Shown here piece by piece: positions 23,573-35,892 of a DNA stretch of 64,000 bases. The notes beneath the pieces were generated by a model. That model was given only the letters and a program-made list of their open reading frames with translations. It was not told the DNA's origin and did no database searches. The translations under genes and the position numbers were made by a program. Position 1 is the first letter of the stretch; every line of letters starts with the position of its first letter. The DNA is taken from the NCBI RefSeq assembly GCF_000189635.1, contig NW_002476379.1:186001-250000 (forward strand), in the 5' to 3' direction. This DNA comes from Tetrahymena thermophila SB210. Lineage: Eukaryota; Ciliophora; Oligohymenophorea; Hymenostomatida; Tetrahymenidae.

Positions 23573-26500
23573 AAGACGGTTTTTAAAGTATGAAGTTGCT
23601 TTAAAGTTATTAATTTATCTTTTAAACCAGTTCTTCTCTGCCTTTGTATTGATTTTGATCTCCATTTTCTTTTAATCCTTTCCATTTCCTCAATAATGTT
23701 TTTTAAATTATTATGTGGAAAGTAAATTTCATATTAACACACACGATCCTCAATAAAGTTTTCATTTTTTTATTGATTTTATAATTAATGCTACTGCAAT
23801 TAATAGTTTATATAAAGTTATTCCTTTATTAAATTTTAATTAACATCTTGAGCTTTTATTGCTTTTTTAGTTTCCCCAGTCAATTCAGTTTCATTTATAG
23901 TTCCTAAATTATCATAATTCGATCCTTTAGTATTCATTATAAAAAAATTTTTTTATATAAGTCTTAATTTAAAAATATTTACCTATAAAAGTACCCTTCC
24001 TTTAAGTTCCTATAAATGATTGCCTGTTTGCTTTGGAACCTATACTTGGTAGACGACTTATTGAATGCATGGATGGCATTTTGTCATCAATACCTTAAAT
24101 TAATAGGGAACGACGTTATTGGGCTTATCTGAGTATATCTTCACCTAATTAACTTCCTCTTCGACTATTTATAATTGCCTGATTAGCTAGACCTGGAGAA
24201 TTAGCAGCTTATAGTTATATCGCTGCAGTATTAAGAGTTTAACTTCTTGGCTGTTTTCTTTTTGATTTCTTACTTTCTTCATCACTATCATTATTTGAAC
24301 TTTCTATGACAGTAAGTTATTTTACTCGAGCGGGCGATTCTAAGTCATCATTTCTTTCTTTCTTTTCTAAATCCTTAATTTCTTCATTTTCCTCATCTTC
24401 ATCACTGTAATAGTCATCGTCATCGTCATCATCAGAGTCAGAATAATCGGTTTCTGTCTTAAAAACAACTATTTTTACATGTAGAAATTAAGATTTGTTA
24501 TATTTGATTTTTTTACCTTTATCTCTAAAATTGCACACATCACTTGTTTGCTATACACAATTTATTAATGTTTGGTATTTAATCCTTTTTAAAGGACGAG
24601 AAAAATTTTTTCTTTCTTCTATAAAATGTTTATTGTAAGCTTTGATAATTTTATCTTTATTAGAATCATAAAAGAGAAGAGGACACTCACTTATTAGATG
24701 ATCATACCTGGAGCAAGAATAGCAAGGCGCTTAAATCATTTTATATTCTTTTTTCATCAAAACAGAGTCTTTAACAAAGCAGTAAATTTCTTTTTCATTC
24801 TCAAAATCTTATAGTAAATCTAAAAAATCATCTAATTAGATATATTAAATAAGAGATACTCCTTTGCTTTATGCACTAAAAAAAGACTAATAGTTTTAAG
24901 TAAAGAATTCATAAAAACCAAATGAAGATCCTTCTTTTAAATACTTTTTTAAGAATGAAAAATAATTGGTTAGTTAAAAACTATAATTTATCCAATTAAA
25001 GATGTATTATTTGTTGTTGTTGTTGTTAGTAAAATTTTAAAGAAAAATTCATTAATTAAAATTATTAACTTAAATTTATATAAATATAAACAAAATATTT
25101 ATTGAACGAACAAAGTTTCTTTCAATATTTTTATTTTTTTTTTCATCAAAATAATGAAATTTTCTTAATAATAAAAATAAAAATAATACCTTTAATTTTT
25201 TTTCATTATCTTTAGATTGTATTTATTTATTTGATCCAACTTCCCAATATAATTCAATTTCTCCTTTCATAATTATATATATTCTAGGTATTTCATAATT
25301 TCCTTTTTTGACAATAATTTCATCAGGACCATAAATTTATTCTTTCATTCTAAGAGCTAATCTCTCTTTGAATGCTTGACAAAACTTATTTTCAAATAGT
25401 TAAATGCTTTTTATACTTTTCAAATATACGTCTTTCAGAATTTCTTCTCTTAAAAATTTAGATAGATGGTCTAAACTTTTCTCTGGTTAATTCTGCTTAT
25501 CTACACCTTCACTATGAATATATTCTAAATATTTTCTAGTTTTACTTTATAAATGAGATTAAACAGAATGCTTAGTCATGTAATGATTAACTTCTGCTAA
25601 CTTTTACTAAAACTGTTCTTTTTGTTTCTTAAAATCCATCAATATACTTCCTATGAAGTTAAGAGTATAACCAAAAATTCCACTTGCAAACATCGACATA
25701 AAGCTAACAAATAACTATTTTTAATATTTTCATTTCAACTTTAAAATGTTAAAATAATAAAATTTTATTTACTTTTTCTGTATCATTTTAAGGAGTAATG
25801 TCACCAAATCCAATAGTAGTCATTGTAATGGTACAGAAATAAAATCCATTTATATATTAGCTGAAAGGACTATTAAGATTTTGCTTCACAGAAAGCCAAC
25901 TTAAATTACCAATGCTGAGTTCGTATTGCCCTAATATTTATAAAAGTATTCTCAAAAAAAATATAACAAGCCATTTTAATTTAATTAAATTACTATTAAA
26001 TTTTTTAATAAAAATTATTGACTAATTAAATAATTAACTAACTAAATAACTTATCTTAGAAAAATTGTTTGAAAAGTGTTAACGGAAAATAATAAATATT
26101 TAATAATAATTGATTTATTACCTAATGAATGAAAAGCACAAGTAAAAATATGAACTACGAATTAAACCTCTGCAAAAAGTAATATTAGAGAAACTATAGC
26201 TGCTAGTTTAGAATTAAGCATAATCTGTTCCATCATTTTATCAAGTATTTTTGAAAAATAAAATATTCTTGCAAAAAAGATTAAACGGCTTCCTGAGAAA
26301 TTAAAAAAATCTGAACTAAGACTGAAAGTGGTTATAAGATCAATTAAAAATAGGTTAAGCAAATAATTTTTCACAATCTTTTATCTTTCTTACACAAGGT
26401 ATCCTCTATGAAAATAGCTTGTATTAAATCTAATAACAATATCACTAAAATAAATAATTGGTGATATTTTATGAAAATACAAATCATTTAAAGCAGAGTT

Positions 26501-27817
26501 TGTCATATCAAAAGAGTAATCAAATGGTATGTATACAAAATTAAAGCACGTCACTAAAAATATCAAAATCTCCCATATCGACATCCATAATGACATAGGA
26601 TCAAACAAAGGTATTTTCTTGTTGATTTTTTTAGCTAAATTTTCTATATTTACATGAAGCTAAGTTAAGATTTTGCACTTCTTCTTAAAAGCTTTTCTTA
26701 TAATTTTATATCTCTTTGTAAATTTTCCAAAAAATTCATTTTATTAGACTCCCTTCTCAATAATTTTTTACAATTTATCATCTCTAGTTCCCCAACCTTC
26801 ACCAACATCTCTTGCACTTTTATCATTAATTAAATTAAGCTGCAAGGTTGTTAATAGGTGAGGTCTAGTAAAAATAAGTGCCCTCTTTAATGAAAATATT
26901 AATTTGTTAATGAACATTATGATTGAAAAAGCTTTCATATTCCATACAGCTTTATGGTTTAATTATCTTCTAGATGACATACGACGTTTGAGATTTTATT
27001 TGTTTGTGCTGAGGTTTTACATTTATGCAGAAATGTTGTTAACACTCTAATCATCATACATAAACATTGAAGTTTTATTTTTTTTTAGAGGATCAAAATA
27101 ACGACTAATTGAACCTTCACGATCATTAAAACGAGAGCTATTTTCTCCTTTCTTTTTCCTAAAAATTACTGAATTACCTCCATCTTTGTCTATTCTCTTT
27201 GCACTTTTTGAACGATATTCGTTTCGAGATTAATCTTATCTTCTTTTATTACCAAATTTTTTCTATTAATTAGACGGTGAATTATCATTATTTTTATCAG
27301 TATCTGAGCTTGATTATGAGTTACTAGAGCTTGAAGAAGGATGCGATTTTTGCATATCTTTAGTTGGAGATTAAATATAATCATGCTTCTTTTAATTTTT
27401 TTCGCTTACTATAGATTTTCTTCTGGGAGAAAGCTAGCTATTATCAATTTATACTTCGTTCTATGAAGGAGATTTATCTGAATGCTTATATAATTCTGTT
27501 GAATTAAAGAAAGAACTTATTTATTTTAATTATGCCATTTTCATTTTTTAATCTTCAAATTAATACTCCTCATCAAATTCAATATTTTCATCATCTAATT
27601 AGCGTTGGTTATTAACTTAAGACATTTTAAAACTATTTAATTCATCCAAAAATAAATTTTATCTCTTATTTTAACCTAAACGCAGATCCTCTGTAATGTC
27701 TCCACCATTTAATATGCTATTCTAACCTGAGAAAATATTAGATATATTCTTTTAAGTAGATGATTCTATTTTAGATTCATCATTCGCCATTTAGAATGCA
27801 CTAATTTAAAAACTCAT
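23524..27817 (-). CDS. Six-transmembrane K+ channel with cyclic-nucleotide-binding domain and zinc-knuckle motif
   Basis: Plasma- or ciliary-membrane cation channel of the EAG/CNG superfamily. The start ATG is at 27815-27817 (MSFQISAFQMANDESKIESS); a second in-frame Met follows nine codons later. The first ~330 residues are polar and Ser/Lys-rich. S1 is near 26540-26600 (WEILIFLVTCFNFVYIPF), S2 near 26440-26480 and S3 near 26310-26370. The S4 equivalent (SGSRLIFFARIFYFSKILDK) carries few basic residues, so voltage sensing may be weak. The pore has TMTTIGFGDITP (25793-25830), a K+ selectivity filter. A C-linker and CNBD follow (GPDEIIVKKGNYEIPRIYII near 25270-25335). Further on, CYSCSRYDHLISEC (24690-24735) is a CCHC zinc-knuckle pattern, then a run of seven Asp and a Ser/Lys-rich tail to the TGA at 23524-23526. 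Short introns separate S5, pore and CNBD exons. It converges on the SUMO E3 gene. Confidence 0.9.
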
Positions 27818-29522
27818 AGTTTCTCCTTTTATATAATAGATTTTATCAAAATATTTAGATAAATTGAATTTTGCTAAGTAATCTAGCTATATTTATATTA
27901 TGATTCTAATAAAATTATTTACACTTTGCGAGAGTAAACTTTGTTTATAAATAAATAAAAAGTAGAAATAAAGTGTAAAAATGAATATTTTCTTATTAAT
28001 GTTCTACTATTTTTAAATCAAAAAATTCTTCTTTTTAATTTGAATAAAGAATTTTAATGGCTTAATAATTTTGCAAATTTTAATTAATAACTAATATAAA
28101 TAATCAATTAAGTTATTCCTAAATTAAATTAATAACAAAAATAAAAATTTAGAAAAACAAATACTAAATGCTTTATTTTTAAGTTCCTTATTTTTTTATT
28201 AAAAAAACAAATATTCCTTTAAAATATATTTAAGTTTAATATCTGCATAAAATGTATGAGTTATCTATAATTCTATAGATTGTAAAGACATAGAGAAATA
28301 ATCATATATATAGCTAAATAAAATAAATTCAGCAAAGTAACTTTAAAATAAGCAAAGCTTCAAATGATTGCATGTAAGTATTAATAAATAAGTGATATTT
28401 TTTGAGTTAATTATTTAATTAAACTGAGCTTTAAGAAATTTATTAAAGAATATACAAAAAATATTTTTATTCAATCTATATTTTTGTAGAATAAAAAGAG
28501 CTTAAAATATCTAATTACAAAATTAAATTTCTTAACAACTTTTTAAAAAAATAATTTTAACATGTTTGAGTTTCGATATTGAAGTATTTGATTTATTTTT
28601 ATCATGATCAAATTTAAAAACAAATAAAGGAATTTCTATCTAAAAGTCTTTTTTTTTTATAAGTTGAGTATTTGAGTAACAAAGATTTTATTTATAAAAT
28701 AAACTGATTTAAATTAATATTTTTTTAAAGAATACAAATATTGCTAATAATAAAATAAAATTATTTTACTCTAAAAACAAACATTTTTAAATTTAAATAA
28801 AAAATTTTTAAAATATTTTTATTTTTAAAAAATAAATTTTTTAAGCAAAATTAAGAGTCTTTGCGTGAATATGGAAGTGTGATAGACATTAGAATATAGT
28901 CATGCTTAAAATCTTATAAAACCTTATTAGATTATAGATAAACAATAAATTTAGATTTATTGGAATCAATATTAATGAATCTTATGTGCATATAAGCTTT
29001 TAATCAGGAACCTTATCACTTATCAGCACATATGTTATAAAACTAATCTGAGACAAGCGAATGATGATTTGCATTATTTTTAATAAGAAAAAAAAAAGCA
29101 AATAAATTATTTTTAAAAGAATTTTAGAACATATAAGATTAAAGAGTTGTATGGCTCTATATTTGCATTTAATTTCAATTGAATTTGTTGTTGCTTTTTT
29201 AATTTTTTGTTTTGTATTTATTAGCTTCCAAAAATTAATTAAAAATAGGAAACTAAATTTTGAAAAAAATTACTAACTAAATTAATTAAGTACTTTTGGT
29301 TGATTAAAAACAATACAAAGCTAAAAAAACCAAAGTTGATACCCTATATCTTACTAAAAATACACGATATCTTTACAGTAACTAAAAGATATAATTTTAT
29401 CAATAGCAAGGACACTAAAAAAATAATTTTCCTTAAATAATAATTTTATTAAGATAAAATAGTATCGACAAAATCAAAGTTAAGTTTTATAAAATAGAAT
29501 TTAATATTTAATATTTTAGTAA
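27818..29522. other. Intergenic between divergent channel and UBR genes
   Basis: About 1.7 kb of AT-rich DNA containing both promoters. It is featureless except for the coding-like plus-strand block at 28846-29064. No conserved promoter element was recognised. Confidence 0.5.
28846..29064 (+). other. Coding-like orphan exon or gene relic
   Basis: After a splice-acceptor-like ttttttaag, 72 codons run to a TGA (29062-29064) with codon use like the real genes nearby: ESLREYGSVIDIRIQSCLKS, then TINLDLLESILMNLM. The stretch is less AT-rich than its flanks. A donor-like GTAAGTATT at 28374 could end an upstream exon (joining via an AG at 28856-28857 would keep phase), but the 480-base intron this implies is long and no start is convincing. 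No family is recognised. It may be a short gene, a relic, or the tail of a poorly visible gene. Confidence 0.3.
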
Positions 29523-32500
29523 ATGGGAAATTAGGAATCTAGGTAATCATCTGGATAACCTTCCAATAGAAATTCGGGTTAATCATAGTAAAACACTAAT
29601 TCACAGATATAAGGAAATAAGAAAGATGAAATATTAAGCCTATTAGCTAGCATGCAATTACATTAAACTTAGATTAATAATTTAAATTAGTAGTGTAGCA
29701 AATACTAAAATTATACATCATGTTGCAATAAAATAGAAGGTTAAGTGTTGTTTATATGCTTGGATTGCACTATAAATAAATAATATGGGTAATGCGAAGA
29801 ATGCTTTATAAACTCCAATCACCTCAACCATAGATTTTTTATGGTTAAAAGCTCGTTCGAAACATTTTGTGCTTGCGGAACTAATAGAAACGGATAAAGT
29901 AGCTACACATGTAAGCGTCACTCTCTTAAAAAAGTTATAAATGATAGTATAGAAGGGCATTAGCTTTACCTTTCTTCTTTAGATCATATTCTGCTCTCTA
30001 AGATAGATTCGTACTTTTAAAATCAAATTATGCAGATCCAAACAAATAGTTTAAAAAAGTAATTTAATTATTTTGATTTTCATTAAAATTATTTATTACC
30101 AATTACAATACATAGAATATTTGTATTATTTTATTGATTGATTTGCAAATAATAAAGAATAAAATAGATTTAAATTGATTGAAATAATACTATTTATTAT
30201 AAATATTATAAATAGCATACAGAGTTTAGAAAAAGTTGTCTTAGAAATTTCTTCATTTTGTAGTCATGGTTTCTTAGCTTAAGTAATTATTGCTGAAATG
30301 CTAAGCAACAAATTTAAAAATGTAAGCTACATAGAAAAAATAGCTAATCTTTTAAAATAGTTTTCCATTTAATATTAAGATGCTGCAATCCAAACAGTTA
30401 CTACTATAATAACTAAAATGAATTAAGTGATGAGTTTAATTACATTTCACAGACTCTTTGAAGAAGAGAAAGCTAAATTTACAATAATTACCTATGACTT
30501 GAAAGTTATTTAAGGGAACGAATCAATTAAATATGCTCTTTATAATTTTTATACAAGAGGATCTTTTTTGATCATCTTTAATAACAGCGAATTCATAAAT
30601 ATTAGAAGAAAAGAGATCATAGATTGTATGGAGTAATTTTTGATTGAAAACGTCACTATTAATGATACAGTCGAACAACTAAATAGATTTTAATCTTGCC
30701 TATTCCACTTAAATCCAAGAAATAAGTTTGAATTTGAAAATATAGATGAAATATGGGTTGGTCTTTGCCGTATATTTGAGGCTTTCTTTTATAGTAGATC
30801 TCATCCATTCAAAAATGAAAAAGAAATAGTTTTACACATGCATAGTGACCTAAACTCTCTTTCCTTCCTTTACTACTTTTTGAATCATATTTAATTTATT
30901 AAAGATTAAAATCGTAAAGAAAAATTTGAAGTGGAAATATTCAAATTTTTGGTTATTTAATGTAGAAAACGTATGGATAATGAGCACAATGGATACGCTT
31001 AACTTGCATAAGAAATTTCATAACAAGAACTTTGGCCAATTTTTTCCCTTCCTTATCGTTTTATGACTGTTTATTTATGCTACTTATACTAAAAATGCAA
31101 TGGAAACATATTTGAATTTAAAGGCCTAATAGATAATTATTCAAAGTAATGCTAACCAGGTGCTTTAGAGTTAGTACTTTGCAGGATGTCAAAAGAATTT
31201 GCAACCTGTTATCTCTTTTTCAAAAATAGACATGTAGAACCCGACTCCGTAGCAGAATTTTTTGAAATGGTAATTAGAAAAGAAAAGTCATACACTAGAA
31301 TCTGCTATGATATTAGCTTAGAGTACAGAAAACCAACTATTGGCCTACATGATATCGACATTACAGGTATAATTAATTTTCAATAACTTATAAATTTTTC
31401 AATATAATTTTTAAATTGTAAAGGTCTGCAAATGTCTATACTTCTTGCTTAAGACAAAAAGAAAGTTCTTGAATTTATTGGTTAAGGAATGGCTCTTCAA
31501 AATATTTTTGATCAAAGTAAGAGGAATTAAGAATTAAACCTAATTGAATAACTTCATTAAAAGAGTTTACTATTGAGAGAAGTGGTATATTTTGAGCTTA
31601 TTTTAATTATTAACTCTGATGTTCTATCTTTTGCAAATGTCTTATACAACATATTCGGAGATAAAGCCAAAAAATACTATAAACTTCCATTCTAATTAGC
31701 AATTATTAACCAATTTAATGCCTAAACTGTTTACAAGATTCCTTAGTTGAAGGAAAAATTAGAAATAGAATTAAATCCTGAATGCGATAATTATAAAGAA
31801 ATTATGCAAGATATATGCATCTATGATTCTTCAGAGTAGCATTTTAAACTAAAACCCTAATTTAAGAACTTCCACGATGTATAAATGTTCTACAAAAATA
31901 GTAAGCGCCAAGGTGAATTTTATTCCATCATTAGGGAAAGAGCTGAAAAAGAAACTGTATTTGATTGTATAGCAGGAAACATATTTGATTTGCAAGAATA
32001 AATATACAATACAAATAATCAAAATATTGCATTCAATTAATGTATTTCTCTCGATATTTTAGAAATTGAGTGCTTGCCTTAAATTATCTCTAACAGAATG
32101 AAAGAGTTAAACATAACTAATTAGATTGACCACAATTTCATGAAGCATTTTTGTCGCTTGATCTTCATCTTGCTTAAATAATCTACTGGTAACAATTTCG
32201 ATACACTTGTTAAAGATAAAGAATTAGTGAATTTCATAAAAAAATCTGAAGCAGATACAGAGCTTAAGAATTGCATTATTAAGCTATTAGAAATTATAAA
32301 TGCTAAAAGAAACAGAATGAATATGTCACTCATGTTTGCATAATAGAATTAATAGGCAAATAATTAAAATATTGATTAAATAATTAAATCTGACCGCGCT
32401 AAAGATGCTTAAAGAAGAGTAATGGAAGAATTTTAAAATAAGCAAAAAGGTACTAATTAAATACAAATGTTTCATAAAATAATTATTAATTTTCCATTTT

Positions 32501-34678
32501 TTTTTTTTACAAAATAGGATTTTTGGTTAGAAACTAAGAAATGTACTAAAATGAAGCAGAGAAGTAAGCAAAGGGAGAGAAAATTTTAAACTGTCAAATA
32601 TGTTAATAATAAACAAGCGAATTGATAGTTATTTATTGCTATTTAGCTCTTGATAATTTATGCCAACTATATGATGTTGCAACAAACCTAAATAAAGTCA
32701 ATTTCAGTGAAGAATTTTTAACAAAAAATAAGGATCTATTAAATGGAGTACCTTCACCTTAGAACCTGTCTAGAGATAGCTAAAATTTTGAAAGAAGATG
32801 TACCTTAAGCAGTTGTATGCACTCTTTCCATGGAAAATGCTTTACTACCTAGGTAAATTCTATGCCAAACACTATACCTAAGAGGGTGATAAATCCTAAC
32901 CCTGATATGATTGTAAAGGAAATGTTTTGCTCTTAATGCAAAACTCTAAGCAACACTGCTTTAGTCTATTTGGATCCTATTTTTAAGAAAATTTAATTTA
33001 GCAAAAGTAGCCCATTGATTCCCAGTAGCGAAAATTAATTAGGATCACTTGATTAAGTTCTTAAAAGTATATCCGTTAGCGAAAATTCGTCTTCTTAGCA
33101 CAGTACTTTAAAAAAGGAATACAACGAATAAGAATATTTTGATTATATCACACTCTATGTAGTAGATATGGAAGATAGCATAAAGTCAAGAAAAAAAAAT
33201 ATAGAACACTTCTTAGTAGATTTTAAGGTTAAGGATATTAAATTCATTGAAAACTTGGAATAAGCCATTAAAATATTTATTTAAAAATTTTATGATCTCT
33301 CCATACTTATTTGTAATGAAGATATCCAAACAATCTTAACATAGGCATATCAATACTAACTAGATCTTGCATTTTCTAATGGAATTAGTGAGTTTTTATC
33401 CAAAAATATAATAATTTCTAAGGCTATATTGCAAAATTTATCTTTGGTGTAATGTGTACATGACGCTGATTACAGTATTTACACTAAAGCTTAGGAAAGA
33501 ATACTACTTCACTTAAATAAGTTCCACAGTTTTAACTTTGTCCTATCATAGAAATTACTCAAATAAAACTTTTCTTTTGATGACATATGGCGCCAAGTAG
33601 CAGCTGATCTGTATCTCATATATAACAATGATCAATATAGATTAAAGCAATTGATTAGGGCTTTTGCTTTATTATATTTACAGTAACCATTTTATTTTAT
33701 AAATTTTATAAACTTAACAAAATATTTTTTTTAAAAAGATATATTTAGATATTTTACGCCTTCTTATTAGCGAAGTAGAGAGAATTCCCTTAACTCACTA
33801 TTGAAAAACTTAAAAATATGTACGAAGAAGATTTGGAATTTAGACTAAGCTGTTAAATATTTAGTTTACCTTATTTGAGATTAGTAATGGCAACATTCAT
33901 TACTATGTTCGAATTCAATGAAGAAGTCATAAGTAACAATTTAACAAAGAAATATATTGATGAAGAGAAGGAATTAGAGGTGTATGAGGATATTTTAGGA
34001 AAAGATTTTACAAACATCAACTTTGAATCAATTATGAAGACTTCTAATTCATAAAATTTCTGGTAGTTATATATGAATGACCTCAATAATTTAAATAATA
34101 CTCAAAAACTCTAACCTTTCTTAGAAAAGAATCCTTGCTTTAAATTTTCATTTGTATATTTAGGAGAAAATTACATGCAATTCCATCGTTTCCACTATAA
34201 ACCTTGCTGTCTCTGCAATAGATATAGTCCTAAGACGAAACTAGTTTTATGTCTAATCTGTGGATAAGTAATGTGCGTTGTTGACTGCAATCTTTAATAA
34301 GACTAAATACCTGTATAAAAAATTAATTTTCCATTATTTTATTTAAATTTTTTTTAAATTATAAAGGAATAAGGCAATTTAAGTAATCACTCATTGAGTT
34401 ATCATGAAGGAAAGACAATTTTCCTATCCTTATAAAATCAAGAAATTATTTTTATTGACTATCCTAAAGGAGTTGCATAGAAAACTCCTATTTTCTTAGA
34501 TGAAATTGGTTAGCCAATAGATCTAGCAGTAAATGAAGATTGGGAAAGATTTACAATTAATAAAAAGAAACTTGATAGCTTAAGATAAATTCTGTTCAAT
34601 AGAAAACTCCCTCAGCATATTAGACAAATTCTATGGTATGAAGACCCAAATACTAAATGCATAGATTAAAAATATTGA
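29523..34678 (+). CDS. UBR-box/RING-type E3 ubiquitin ligase (UBR1/UBR2-like)
   Basis: N-recognin-type E3 that selects substrates and transfers ubiquitin through a RING. Six exons (introns 30059-30167, 31367-31423, 32450-32517, 33683-33738, 34313-34366) join in phase to 1603 residues. The N-terminus MGNQESRQ fits an N-myristoylation signal. The UBR box is at 29700-29905 with all zinc ligands visible: ICLDCTINKQYGQCEEC, NSNHLNH, FCACG, YTCKRH. The middle follows the UBR1/2 plan, including EHNGYAQLAQEI and a helical GQGMALQNIFDQSK segment. An atypical RING-H2 begins at 32590 (LNCQICQQQ, then CMHSFHGKCF, then FCSQCKTLSNTALV). The C-terminal autoinhibitory domain has FHYKPCCLCNRYSPKTKLVL and ends before the TGA at 34676-34678. 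The UBR-box acidic residues that grip basic N-termini are replaced: CDCGD is CACGT and the AID of the CAIDPTC-type motif is TIN. It is shorter than human UBR1. Confidence 0.92.
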
Positions 34679-35172
34679 CTTAAAAAATGAATAATAATTA
34701 ATTATCATAAATTAAATTAAATCAAAAATATATAAATAAATTAATAAAAAAAAAATAAATTTAATAGATTTTCAAAATAAAAAAATAAAAAATTTTATTT
34801 CAAATAAGTAAATAAAATACCTTAAATTTTAATATTATTTTAACTTGATTAAAAACAATAATAAATTGAATTAATAAATAAATAGAGAGTCCTTCTTATA
34901 TTCAAGAAAAGAAAAAAAATATAAATAAATAAATTAATTAATTAACAAATAATGATCACTTACATAATTAAAAATAAATAAAAAAATAAATATATCTAAA
35001 ATTATTTTACATATCTGAATAATTGTACTCTTACTCTTCGCATGCCTAAATAATAATTTAAATGCTTACATTAATTAACTACATTTGAGATATATTTGAG
35101 TAATAATTAATTATTTTTATTTTTTTTACATGAAAATATTTATGTTTATAAAAATTTAATCATCATTTATTT

Positions 35173-35255
35173 CGCTTTGAGGCGCGCGATTTTTTTTTAA
35201 AATTCGAAAGTTTGAGATGTCCTATTCAAAGCGGGTGTTATAAAATTTTCGAATT
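35173..35255. repeat. Interleaved inverted repeats around a GC-rich island
   Basis: cgctttga (35173-35180) pairs with tcaaagcg (35226-35233), and the aattcgaaa block (35201-35209) pairs with tttcgaatt (35247-35255). The two pairs are interleaved (A-B-A'-B'), so they cannot both nest in a simple hairpin. Between them lies ggcgcgcga, one of the few CpG-rich sites in the window, about 700 bases upstream of ASF1. Confidence 0.35.
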
Positions 35256-35399
35256 AAAAATTTATTAAATAACAAATCCTCCACATTTTACACATTTAAC
35301 GAACTCAGTCTTATTTTTATATAGCTTTTTTTTACCATATTAAGAATAATTAGGTGTTATTGAAATAAAATGATTACATGATATTTAATGCTATAGCAT
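35226..35399 (-). other. 57-codon mini-ORF with a CxxC motif
   Basis: From ATG 35397-35399 to TGA 35226-35228 on the minus strand the frame reads SITPNYSQYGKKKLYKNKTE and then FVKCVKCGGF. The codon use is plausible, and a Tyr/Lys-rich lead-in to a CxxC finger recalls one half of transposase-associated zinc fingers such as FLYWCH. It is too short to assign and could be a mobile-element relic or chance. Confidence 0.2.
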
Positions 35400-35892
35400 A
35401 ATAAATAATTAAAAATTTTAACGTTGCCGCTCAAAATTAGAATCATTTTTTATTTTTAAACTTCTATTAAGCAACTAAGTTACCCAAAAATTAAAATATA
35501 TAGATATGAGCCAAATCAAAAAAATTTTAATGCCTGATATTTAATATTTTCTCCGGTAATTAAGTAGGCGTTGAATATATATTAATGCAGTTTTCCTATG
35601 AAAAAATATATATTTAAGATTGTGTTAGATATTATTATTTTTTATTTTTCGAAAAAAAAATTAAAAAAACAAATTTTAATAATTCAAGAAAAAGTAAGAA
35701 AAAAATCTTGCTCATTTTCAGAAAGAAAAAAGGTTAGAAAAAGTTTATCTTCACACAAAGCTTCACAGCTCATCAAAGAACTCTATTTTTATTAATTTAT
35801 AGGAAGCAACTTCGTTTCGCGTTAGAATAAAATAAATATTAAACAAGAAAAAAATCCAAAAAGTACGCATTTATCTACCTCAAATAAGCAAA

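Larger units (their letters stand above)
34679..35892. other. Intergenic upstream of ASF1
   Basis: This is 1.2 kb between the UBR stop and the ASF1 start. It starts with about 500 bases of almost pure A/T. It then holds a small GC-richer island with interleaved inverted repeats (35173-35255) and a minus-strand CxxC mini-ORF. An open plus-strand stretch at 35598-35795 lies just upstream of ASF1, Lys-rich and probably leader sequence rather than a gene. Confidence 0.5.

Noticed and set aside
29718-29960. 80-residue minus-strand open frame beginning MPFYTIIYNFFKRVTL, looking like a small membrane protein
   Set aside because: It lies exactly antisense to the UBR box of the plus-strand E3. The plus strand shows all zinc-ligand Cys/His residues in order and continues in phase through an intron, so this frame is a shadow.
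35598-35795. 65-residue Lys-rich plus-strand frame upstream of ASF1
   Set aside because: Low-complexity, adjacent to the ASF1 start, more likely 5' leader or promoter DNA than a gene.
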